DNA of 5,794 bases from Thermoleophilia bacterium (lineage in GTDB: Bacteria > Actinomycetota > Thermoleophilia > Gaiellales > Gaiellaceae), in contig JAOUEK010000149.1 in the NCBI GenBank assembly GCA_029858755.1, positions 1 to 5,794 on the forward strand, given 5' to 3'. A model generated the notes under the pieces. That model saw only the letters and a program-made list of their open reading frames with translations, did no database searches and had not been told where the DNA came from. The translations under genes were made by a program, and so were the position numbers. Positions 1 through 5,370 of this stretch are shown here, piece by piece. Each line of letters begins with the position of its first letter. Within the stretch, counting starts at the first letter, position 1.

Positions 1-497
1 ACGTCGCCCGGGTCCATGCCCTTGGCCTCGGCCACGCGCCGCACGTTCTCGGTCGGTGACGCGTCGATGTCGATCGCGTCGGCCGCCTCCGGTCCCACGG
101 CGATCTTGTCCATGTACAGCGCCGCCCCGGGAAAGAACATCGTGCCGCGCTCGGCGACGGCGATCACCGCGATCGCGTTCGGCATCCCCAGCGCCGTCAG
201 CCGGGTGCCCTCGAGCGGGTCGACGGCCACGTCGACCTCGGGGCCCCCGCCGGCGCCCACGGCCTCGCCGTTGTAGAGCATCGGCGCCTCGTCCTTCTCC
301 CCCTCGCCGATCACGACCACGCCGTCCATGCTCACCGTGGACAGCATCAGGCGCATCGCGTCGACAGCCGCCTGGTCAGCCGCGATCTTGTCCCCGCGGC
401 CGATCCAGTGCGCCGCGCCCATGGCCGCGGCTTCCGTGACGCGGACGAGGTCCAGCGCCAGGTTCCGATCCGGCGGGGTGCGCTCCTGCCGCGTCAC
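1..497 (-). CDS. glpX: Class II fructose-1,6-bisphosphatase (GlpX type), N-terminal part, truncated by window edge
   Basis: Predicted to hydrolyse fructose-1,6-bisphosphate to fructose-6-phosphate plus phosphate in the cytosol, the committed step of gluconeogenesis; in actinobacteria this class is usually the main FBPase. About 165 N-terminal residues are present (family length about 330) and the rest lies beyond the left edge. The frame shows the GlpX signatures: [19 protein letters not shown] near residues 19-37, [13 protein letters not shown] (62-74) and [10 protein letters not shown] (90-99). By alignment with E. coli GlpX, the metal and phosphate ligands would be Asp41, Glu65, Asp93 and Glu96, all present. 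The chosen start is GTG at 497-495. It overlaps the stop of the upstream transporter gene as GTGA and has an AGAGG-like ribosome binding site (502-506) four bases upstream, implying translational coupling. An internal ATG at residue 26 would cut into the conserved N-terminal helix. Family assignment is very secure; the exact start is moderately secure. Confidence 0.95.
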   Translation of the reverse strand, partial: MTRQERTPPDRNLALDLVRVTEAAAMGAAHWIGRGDKIAADQAAVDAMRLMLSTVSMDGVVVIGEGEKDEAPMLYNGEAVGAGGGPEVDVAVDPLEGTRLTALGMPNAIAVIAVAERGTMFFPGAALYMDKIAVGPEAADAIDIDASPTENVRRVAEAKGMDPGD

Positions 498-1396
498 GAC
501 GCCTCTGATCCTACTGCCGCCGCCGCCTCGGTGACGGCTCGCCCGGCGGGCTCGAGGAGGACGACGGCGATCCCTGCGGCCACCACCAGCAGGCCGCCCA
601 CGACCACCTCCAGGGTCAGCGGCTCGTCCACGAGCAGCGCCGCGAGCACGACCGCCGCCACCGGCTCGAGGAAGGTCAGCACCCCGGCGGCCTGTGCCGT
701 CACGTGCCGGAGCAGCGTGGCGTAGACGAGTGTCGAGGCTCCTGTGAAGACCACGCCGAGGAGCACGACCACCCCCCACTCACCCCCGCCGTCGGGGAGC
801 ACCCGGTCCGCGAGCAGGAGCGCGGGCGCGATCACGACAGCGCCGACGAGACAGTCCCAGAAGGCCACGGTGAGCGGCGGCACGCGGCCGCTCAGCAGCC
901 GCTTCGAGAGCAAGACGAGCACCGCGTAGGCCAGGGCGGAGCCCAGGCCGGCGGCGAGCGCAGCCGCGGACACGCGGCCGCCCGCGTCACCCCCCGTCGC
1001 CACGAGGGCGATTCCCGCGGCTCCCGGAACGAGCGAGGCCAGGGTGACGCGAGACAGGGGCTCGCGGAGTGCCATGGGCGCTGCCAGGGCGATCAGCACC
1101 GGCGCTGCGTAGAAGGTGATCACGGCGAGCGCGACCGACCCGAGCTCGACGGCGAGGAAGAACAGGAGCCAGTGGGCGCCCTGCACGGCCCCGAGCACCG
1201 CGAGCGGCAACAGGCGGCGGCCGGGCCGCAGTGCCGACAGCGACCCCGAGGCCGCGGCGACGAGAGCCAGCGTGGCGGCAGCCAGGGCGAGCCGGCCGAA
1301 CGCGAGCGGCTCGGCGCCGAGCTCGACGGCCGCGACGAGCACCGCGATGAAGCCCCACGAGGCGGCGAGCGCGGCGAGGGTGAGGTTCCAGCGCAC
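494..1396 (-). CDS. EamA/DMT-superfamily transporter, 10 TM segments
   Basis: A 300-residue inner-membrane protein of the drug/metabolite transporter superfamily, built from two tandem EamA repeats at about residues 5-133 and 146-282, each with five hydrophobic helices. Family hallmarks are visible: [10 protein letters not shown] plus REPLS at the end of repeat 1 (95-115), and [10 protein letters not shown] followed by DEPLT at the end of repeat 2 (241-261), the usual YxxPV...EPL pattern. Length is typical. The C-terminal tail of about 18 residues is Ala/Glu-rich and likely cytosolic. Members export or import amino acids, nucleotides, sugars or drugs; the substrate cannot be read from sequence. 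The start is GTG at 1396-1394, the first start codon after an in-frame TGA about 12 codons upstream. No adjacent Shine-Dalgarno sequence is seen; a TACGAT -10-like box sits eight bases upstream (see that entry). Its stop overlaps the glpX start by four bases, so the two are probably co-transcribed. Confidence 0.9.
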   Translation of the reverse strand: MRWNLTLAALAASWGFIAVLVAAVELGAEPLAFGRLALAAATLALVAAASGSLSALRPGRRLLPLAVLGAVQGAHWLLFFLAVELGSVALAVITFYAAPVLIALAAPMALREPLSRVTLASLVPGAAGIALVATGGDAGGRVSAAALAAGLGSALAYAVLVLLSKRLLSGRVPPLTVAFWDCLVGAVVIAPALLLADRVLPDGGGEWGVVVLLGVVFTGASTLVYATLLRHVTAQAAGVLTFLEPVAAVVLAALLVDEPLTLEVVVGGLLVVAAGIAVVLLEPAGRAVTEAAAAVGSEAS

Positions 1397-1404
1397 GGCC
1401 GCCG

Positions 1405-1410
1405 ATCGTA
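1405..1410 (-). promoter_or_regulatory. Possible -10 element of a leaderless eamA promoter
   Basis: The minus strand reads TACGAT, matching the TANNNT -10 pattern, and ends eight bases before the eamA GTG. A transcript initiating 6-8 bases downstream would begin at or next to the start codon, which fits the absence of a Shine-Dalgarno sequence there. Leaderless transcripts with this geometry are common in actinobacteria. No convincing -35 hexamer is visible 16-18 bases further upstream, so this is a weak single-motif call. Confidence 0.3.
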
Positions 1411-1487
1411 CTCGGGCTGTCCCCCGCGCCTCTCAGAGACGGTCGCGAGGGCAGCCGCGCAGCCTCCCTCGACGAGTGCCCAGGCCT

Positions 1488-1499
1488 GCCGGGCCCGGC
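1488..1499. repeat. 12-bp perfect palindrome (GCCGGGCCCGGC) downstream of argS
   Basis: The 12 bases equal their own reverse complement. The palindrome begins 9 bases after the argS stop codon on the minus strand. It could be a protein-binding site or a small part of a GC-rich hairpin, but it has no loop and no T tract. In DNA this GC-rich such short palindromes also arise by chance. Confidence 0.3.
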
Positions 1500-1508
1500 G
1501 GCCCCGGA

Positions 1509-3020
1509 TCACATCCGCTCCGGAGCCTCCACGCCGATCAGGTCGAGGCACCGTGCGATCACGACCTTGGTCGCGGTGCAGAGCGCGAGCCGGAACGCCT
1601 GCTGCTCCGAGCCGACCACCTTGTGGTGGTGGTAGAAGCGGTGGAAGTCGTCGGCCACCCTGATCGCATACGTCGGCACCCCGTGCGGCGCGCGCCGCTC
1701 GGCTGCGACTGCAGCCACCTCGGGCAGCTCCAGCAGCCGCTTCACGAGGTCGCGCTCCTCGTCGGCGAGGTCACCCCGCAGCACGGTCCCGGGATCGGCT
1801 CCCTCGGCGTGCCGCAGGATCCCGGCGATCCGCGCGTGCGCGTACTGGACGTAGTAGACCGGGTTCGTGTTCGCCTTCTCGGCGGCGAGGTCGACGTCGA
1901 TCTCGATCGCCTGGTCGTGCCCGCGCGAGACGAGGTGCCAGCGCGCCGCGTCGACGCCGATCTCGTCCAGGAAGTCGTCGAGGAAGACGACGTCGCCGCG
2001 TCGCTTCGACATCTTCGTCGCCTCGCCGCCACGCGTGAGGTGGACGAGCTGGTAGATCAGCACCTCCACCGCCTCGCGCGGTCGGCCCAGCATCTCGGCG
2101 AGCGCCTGCAGCCGGGAGACGTAGCCGTGGTGGTCGGCGCCGAGCACGTAGACGAGCCGGTCGAAGCCGCCCGCGAGCTTCCGCCGGATGTACGCGGCAT
2201 CCGCGCCGAAGTAGGTCGGCTCGCCGTTCGAGCGCACGAGCACGCGGTCCTTGTCGTCGCCGTACGCGGTCGTCCGCGCCCACGTGGCACCGTCCGCCTC
2301 GTAGGTGTCGAGCAGGGGCAGCGCCTCGCCCACCTCTGCCTCGAACTCGCTCTGCCGCTCCCACGTGTCGAAGTGGATGCGGAACCGCTCCAGGCTCGCC
2401 TCGATCCGTGCCAGCATGTGCGGCACCGGGTCGCCGTCGAGCGCGGCCAGCTCCGCGAGGTACGCCCCGTGGTAGCCGTCCTCCGGTGGCTCCTCCCCGC
2501 GCCGCACAGCGGCCACCGACTCGCGGAAGCGCTCCATCTGCGCGCCTGCGTCGTTGTAGTAGTACTCACGTTCGACGGTGTGGCCGGCGAACGCGAGCAC
2601 CCGGGCCACGGAGTCGCCGTACGCCCCGTTGCGCGCAGCCGCGACCGTGATCGGGCCGGTCGGGTTGGCCGAGACCATCTCCACCTGGACGCGCTCGGGC
2701 GCCCGCGCGGAGCCGCCACCGAAGGAGCTGCCCGCGTCGAGGATCGCCGCCACGCCGACCGCGAGCCAGTCGTCCGCGACGGTGACGTTGAGGAAGCCGG
2801 GCCCGGCGACCTCGACCCCCGCGACGCCGTCGAGCCCGCGCACCCCGTCCGCGATCTCCCCCGCCACCTCGCGCGGCTGCCGCCGCCACTCCCCGGCGAG
2901 CCTGAGCGCCACGCTCGTCGCATAGTCGCCGTGGGCGGCGTCGGCCGGCCGCTCGAGCTCGACGTGCACCCCGGCGAGCGCGCCGACGTCGCTCGCCAGT
3001 CGTGCGACGGGGTCGCCCAC
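1509..3020 (-). CDS. argS: Arginyl-tRNA synthetase with degenerate HIGH motif
   Basis: A cytosolic class I aminoacyl-tRNA synthetase that charges tRNA-Arg with arginine using ATP. The protein is 503 residues, slightly short for the usual 550-580. Order: Add-1 N-terminal tRNA-binding domain (about 1-85, with HGDYATSVAL at 30-39); Rossmann catalytic domain (about 110-370); DALR anticodon-binding domain (about 385-503). Conserved blocks include SANPTGP (117-123), REYYYNDAG (151-159), YFGADAAYIRRK (270-281), GADHHGYVSRL (294-304), KMSKRRGD (336-343), NPVYYVQYAHARI (386-398) and the typical C-terminus GVEAPERM. The oddity is the HIGH site: where the family has H-x-G-H-A-R, residues 125-130 are T-V-A-A-A-R, so both histidines and the glycine are gone while the flanks are intact. 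The start is GTG at 3020-3018, two bases after the stop of the CBS gene, with no Shine-Dalgarno sequence; the upstream frame is open but shows no ATG, GTG or TTG nearby. Translational coupling to the CBS gene is likely. Identity is certain; full catalytic competence is the open question. Confidence 0.95.
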   Translation of the reverse strand: MGDPVARLASDVGALAGVHVELERPADAAHGDYATSVALRLAGEWRRQPREVAGEIADGVRGLDGVAGVEVAGPGFLNVTVADDWLAVGVAAILDAGSSFGGGSARAPERVQVEMVSANPTGPITVAAARNGAYGDSVARVLAFAGHTVEREYYYNDAGAQMERFRESVAAVRRGEEPPEDGYHGAYLAELAALDGDPVPHMLARIEASLERFRIHFDTWERQSEFEAEVGEALPLLDTYEADGATWARTTAYGDDKDRVLVRSNGEPTYFGADAAYIRRKLAGGFDRLVYVLGADHHGYVSRLQALAEMLGRPREAVEVLIYQLVHLTRGGEATKMSKRRGDVVFLDDFLDEIGVDAARWHLVSRGHDQAIEIDVDLAAEKANTNPVYYVQYAHARIAGILRHAEGADPGTVLRGDLADEERDLVKRLLELPEVAAVAAERRAPHGVPTYAIRVADDFHRFYHHHKVVGSEQQAFRLALCTATKVVIARCLDLIGVEAPERM

Positions 3021-3022
3021 GT

Positions 3023-3433
3023 TCAGGGACGGGCGGTCGCGGCGACGTAGCGCAGGACCAGGTCCCGGAGCGTGACGATCCCGATCAGGTTGCCGTGGTC
3101 CAAGACCACGGCGCGGGAGAGCTCGAATCGACAGAGCAGGCGTACCGCGTACTTGATGTCCATCTCCGCGTCGAGCGACAGCACTGGCTTGGACATCACC
3201 TCGTAGACGTTCGTGCGGTCGGGCGAGCGGTTCACGCTGATCACCTGCTCGGCGATGTCGGAAACCACGATCAGCCCGTACTCGTCACCCTCGTGACGGC
3301 GGCCGACGACGAGGGAGCTGACGCGGTGCTCGGCCATGATCTCGATCGCCTCGCGCACGGTGGCGAGCCCGTCCACGACGAACGGCGTCTCCGTCATCAC
3401 CTCGCGGACGCAGACGTGCTCGTGCTTGATCAT
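3023..3433 (-). CDS. Stand-alone protein with two CBS domains
   Basis: A 136-residue cytosolic protein consisting of little more than a CBS-domain pair (Bateman module). CBS1 spans about 8-66 (REVMTETPFVV, VREAIEIM, VSSLVVG, GLIVVSDIAEQVI) and CBS2 about 74-132 (VYEVMSKPVLSL, AVRLLCRF, LSRAVVLD, LIGIVTLRDLVLRYV). The two S/T-x-x-D positions at the ends of the domains (SDI at 58-60, LRDL at 122-125) resemble those that contact nucleotide ribose. Such modules bind AMP, ATP, c-di-AMP or similar ligands and switch partner proteins. No enzyme or DNA-binding domain is attached. The ATG start (3433-3431) overlaps the stop of the PII-like gene by one base (TGATG), with a weak GAGG ten bases upstream. 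It is the only supported gene here with a visible start codon that is not GTG. Its position next to a PII-like protein and two membrane proteins suggests a regulatory subunit of that transporter; this is inference. Confidence 0.9.
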   Translation of the reverse strand: MIKHEHVCVREVMTETPFVVDGLATVREAIEIMAEHRVSSLVVGRRHEGDEYGLIVVSDIAEQVISVNRSPDRTNVYEVMSKPVLSLDAEMDIKYAVRLLCRFELSRAVVLDHGNLIGIVTLRDLVLRYVAATARP

Positions 3434-3783
3434 CAGATCTCGTCCTCGATCTCGCGCTTGATCACGGGGAGCTGGGTGGCCAGGCCGACGGCGTCCTCGA
3501 CGTCGAGCTGGAAGGCGATCCCGGTGCCCACGTCCTCGTCGAAGCGGCCGGCGGCGGCGATCGACTCGAGGATGTGGCGGCTCAGGTGCGCCTCGACGAG
3601 GAAGAGCACGACGTCGCGCTGCCCTTCGAGCTCGAGGCCGAAGAACGTCTTCGGTGGGTTGAGCCCCTCGCCTCGGGCGCTCGTGATCACGGTGCACCCG
3701 GTGGCCCCCTCGCGTCGCGCGACCTCGATGATCTTCTCCGTCCGGTCCTCCTGCACCAGCGCCATCAGCACCTTGAACTTCAC
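3433..3783 (-). CDS. PII-like (GlnB-fold) signalling protein of the DUF1538-associated type
   Basis: A 116-residue cytosolic protein. The beginning VKFKVLMALVQEDRTEKI, the following AGATGCTVITSARGEG-like stretch (26-40), RDVVLFLVEAHLSRHILESI (56-75) and GTGIAFQLDVEDAVG (86-100) follow the beta-alpha-beta, beta-alpha-beta order of GlnB/PII. GTGIAF lies where PII proteins have the nucleotide-binding B/C-loop region. The T-loop equivalent (GEGLNPPKTFFGLELEGQ, 38-55) is short and has Phe-Phe but no tyrosine; the whole protein lacks tyrosine, so GlnD-type uridylylation or adenylylation at a T-loop Tyr is excluded. PII proteins form trimers that bind ATP/ADP and often block or open membrane transporters, as GlnK does for AmtB. 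The GTG start (3783-3781) overlaps the upstream DUF1538 stop as GTGA, with a clear GGAGG (3789-3793) five bases upstream. Fold assignment is good; ligand and target are inferred from context. Confidence 0.8.
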   Translation of the reverse strand: MKFKVLMALVQEDRTEKIIEVARREGATGCTVITSARGEGLNPPKTFFGLELEGQRDVVLFLVEAHLSRHILESIAAAGRFDEDVGTGIAFQLDVEDAVGLATQLPVIKREIEDEI

Positions 3784-4559
3784 CGCTGCCTCCGCGAGCG
3801 GCGCCCGAGGGCGACCGACAGGCGCGCATAGCCCATCACGGCGATCATCGGGAACATCACCGCCAGGGCGATCACGCCGAAGCCGTCCTCGAGCTCGCTG
3901 CGCCCGGGCACCGTCGAGGCGAGGCCCAGGCCGAGCGCGGTCACGATCGGCACGGTGACAGTCGACGTCGTCACTCCGCCCGAATCGTATGCGAGGGGCA
4001 CGATCGACCTCGGCGCAAGCATCGTCAGCACGGCGACGACCGTGTAACCGACCAGGAGGAAGGCGAAGAGCGGCGCCCCCACCACGATCCGCCACATGCT
4101 GAGCGCGACGCTGACCCCCACGCCGATCGCGATCGTCACGCGAAGCGGCCACGCGCGCACGGTGCCGCCGGACACGTCCTCGGCCTCGAGCCCGACGGCG
4201 ATCAGTGCCGGCTCGGCGAGGGTCGTGGCCAGGCTGATCGCCGCTGCGAACAGGAAGACCCAGTAGTACTGCCACCAGGAGATGTCCGCGGCCACCGCGC
4301 CCGGCCCGGCCAGGAACTCCGGGCTCGTGAGCTGCTCGGCCATCGTCCGCCCGATCGGGAAGAGCGCCGCCTCCAGGCCGACGATGAAGAGCGCCAGCCC
4401 GGCGACCACCATCACCGCGCCCGCAGCCACACGTCTACCGTGCGGCACCCGCCGGCGGAGGACCGCGAACTGGAAGACGGCCAGGATCACCCCGATCGGC
4501 ACCACGGCCCTGACCGTCTCGGCCAACCCCTGCGTGAGCGATGTGGCGAGCAGCGACAC
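3780..4559 (-). CDS. DUF1538 membrane protein, second subunit of a pair
   Basis: A 259-residue polytopic inner-membrane protein. Hydrophobic segments lie near 17-34, 44-66, 96-114, 138-158, 162-181, 194-213 and 228-246, followed by a short basic C-terminus (RRSRRQR) that should face the cytosol. DUF1538 hallmarks are TTLAEPALIAV (112-122) and PLAYDSGGVTTSTVTVP (188-204), then DGFGVIALAVMFP (225-237). Glu116, Asp192 and the Thr/Ser cluster at 197-201 are polar residues in or next to membrane segments and are candidate ion ligands (inference). It is clearly paralogous to the next upstream gene. The pair resembles UmpA/UmpB of Halomonas, reported as an obligate two-component Na+(Li+,K+)/H+ antiporter (recalled, not checked), so monovalent cation/proton exchange is the best functional guess. 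The GTG start (4559-4557) follows the upstream stop by one base, with a weak GGTGG before it. Its end overlaps the PII-like gene. Which subunit corresponds to UmpA or UmpB is not assigned. Confidence 0.85.
   Translation of the reverse strand: MSLLATSLTQGLAETVRAVVPIGVILAVFQFAVLRRRVPHGRRVAAGAVMVVAGLALFIVGLEAALFPIGRTMAEQLTSPEFLAGPGAVAADISWWQYYWVFLFAAAISLATTLAEPALIAVGLEAEDVSGGTVRAWPLRVTIAIGVGVSVALSMWRIVVGAPLFAFLLVGYTVVAVLTMLAPRSIVPLAYDSGGVTTSTVTVPIVTALGLGLASTVPGRSELEDGFGVIALAVMFPMIAVMGYARLSVALGRRSRRQR
3789..3793 (-). promoter_or_regulatory. Shine-Dalgarno site of the PII-like gene
   Basis: The minus strand reads GGAGG, five bases before the GTG at 3783. It lies inside the last codons of the upstream DUF1538 gene and fixes the start of the PII-like protein. 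It is the best ribosome binding site in the run, hinting that the PII-like protein is made at a high rate relative to its neighbours. Confidence 0.7.
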
Positions 4560-4560
4560 G

Positions 4561-5322
4561 TCAGCCCACCACCATCCCGAAGACGAGGACGAACAGGATC
4601 GGCGAGAGGCTGGCGAGGGCGATCAGGCCGAACCCGTCGAGCATCGGGCTGCGACCGCGGATGGAGCGGGAGAGCCCGATGCCGAGCGCCGCCACCAGCG
4701 GCACCGTGATCGTCGACGTCGTCACGCCGCCGGCGTCGTAGGCGATGCCGACGGCGTCGTCGGGGGCGAGCGGCGTCAACGCGAGCGCGATCGCGTAGCC
4801 CCCGATGATGATCCGGTGGATCGGCCATCCCCGCACGATGCGGATCACGCCGACGGCGATCGCCGTGCCCACCGAGACCGCGACCGTGTAGCGCAGTGCG
4901 ACCGCGTAGTCGCCTCCCCGGAGCCCGTCCGCGCCGGAGAGATCGCGCGCGCGCGCCGCCTCGTCGGCGACGCCGATCAGCGCGGGCTCCGCCACGGTCG
5001 TGCCGAAGCCGAGCGCGAACGCGAACGCGAGCAGCCACGGCACGCTGCCCTTGCGCGCGAAGCTCGTGGCCATCCCGTCCCCGAGTGGGAAGAGCGCGAG
5101 CCGTAGCCCCTGGACGAAGAGCGTCAACCCGGCGACGACGGCGACGAGACCGACGAGCGTCTTCCCCAGCTCGGGGAACGGCTCGCGGATCACCAGGAGC
5201 TGGAACACGGCGACGACGGCCACCACCGGCGCCACGTCCCTCAGGGTCTCGCCCGTCGCCCGCGCCGCCATTGCGAGCGCGGCCCACGAGCTCCGGACCC
5301 GCAGTGCATGGAAGCGCGACAC
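4561..5322 (-). CDS. DUF1538 membrane protein, first subunit of a pair
   Basis: A 253-residue polytopic membrane protein. After a basic, likely cytosolic N-terminus (about 1-28), hydrophobic segments run near 30-46, 55-73, 94-110, 144-163, 170-186, 197-217 and 230-252. DUF1538 motifs match those of the downstream gene: [13 protein letters not shown] (106-118) and [15 protein letters not shown] (194-208), then [13 protein letters not shown] (229-241). Glu112 and Asp196 correspond to Glu116 and Asp192 of the partner. It is probably the other half of a heteromeric ion transporter; transport of monovalent cations against protons is inferred from the Halomonas UmpAB precedent. Start chosen: GTG at 5322-5320, the first start codon after an in-frame TAG seven codons upstream. 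There is no good Shine-Dalgarno at the right distance; a perfect AGGAGG lies 22 bases upstream (5345-5350). A later ATG at residue 18 would still keep all membrane segments and cannot be excluded. Confidence 0.85.
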   Translation of the reverse strand: MSRFHALRVRSSWAALAMAARATGETLRDVAPVVAVVAVFQLLVIREPFPELGKTLVGLVAVVAGLTLFVQGLRLALFPLGDGMATSFARKGSVPWLLAFAFALGFGTTVAEPALIGVADEAARARDLSGADGLRGGDYAVALRYTVAVSVGTAIAVGVIRIVRGWPIHRIIIGGYAIALALTPLAPDDAVGIAYDAGGVTTSTITVPLVAALGIGLSRSIRGRSPMLDGFGLIALASLSPILFVLVFGMVVG

Positions 5323-5370
5323 GCGACGCGCTTGACCCTACCAGCCTCCTGTGACGCGTACCGCTCCGGC
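5323..5370. promoter_or_regulatory. 48-bp gap upstream of the DUF1538-PII-CBS-argS run
   Basis: On the minus strand this gap has AGGAGG (5345-5350) followed by TAGGGT (5335-5340), which fits the loose TANNNT -10 pattern and ends 12 bases before the GTG of the first DUF1538 gene. No recognisable -35 hexamer lies 17 bases further upstream. The AGGAGG has no start codon at usual spacing and is separated from the GTG by an in-frame TAG. No terminator hairpin with T tract follows the upstream gene, so read-through from it remains possible. Both motifs are weak evidence. Confidence 0.25.

Larger units (their letters stand above)
1397..1508. other. 112-bp intergenic region argS-eamA
   Basis: This is the largest gap between the genes of the window. 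On the minus strand it holds a perfect 12-base palindrome (1488-1499) a few bases after the argS stop and, at the far end, a TACGAT hexamer (1405-1410) just before the eamA start. The palindrome has no loop and no following T run, so it is a poor terminator candidate. It is the most plausible place in the window for a transcriptional boundary between the upstream run and eamA-glpX. No small ORF with a convincing ribosome binding site is seen. Confidence 0.5.

Noticed and set aside
1459..1508. Rho-independent terminator after argS
   Set aside because: There are GC-rich inverted bases here, including the 12-bp palindrome, but no usable loop and no T run on the minus strand.
1620..1640. Run of CAC/GTG triplets as a microsatellite
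   Set aside because: It encodes a Tyr-His-His-His-Lys stretch in the ArgS C-terminal domain, where the family has a variable FHRFY-type segment; only a few triplets long.
704..1663. A 319-residue plus-strand open frame
   Set aside because: Composition is Arg/Glu/Gly-rich, typical of an antisense shadow; it spans the eamA gene, the intergenic gap and the end of argS with no start signal or domain.
1116..3050. A 644-residue plus-strand open frame opposite eamA and argS
   Set aside because: Its product is Arg/Val/His-rich without recognisable domains, and the opposite strand carries an unmistakable ArgS and EamA protein. Long antisense frames are expected in DNA this GC-rich.
3023..3829. A 268-residue minus-strand frame that would fuse an Arg-rich N-terminal part to the CBS pair
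   Set aside because: The N-terminal part is the out-of-frame shadow of the PII-like gene; the CBS protein has its own ATG at 3433 overlapping the PII-like stop.
3002..3958. A 318-residue plus-strand open frame opposite the CBS and PII-like genes
   Set aside because: Low-complexity Arg/Ser product and no ribosome binding site; the minus-strand proteins beneath it are clear family members.
3433..4275. A 280-residue minus-strand frame extending the PII-like protein upstream
   Set aside because: The extension is an out-of-frame reading of the DUF1538 gene. The GTG at 3783 with GGAGG five bases upstream marks the real start.
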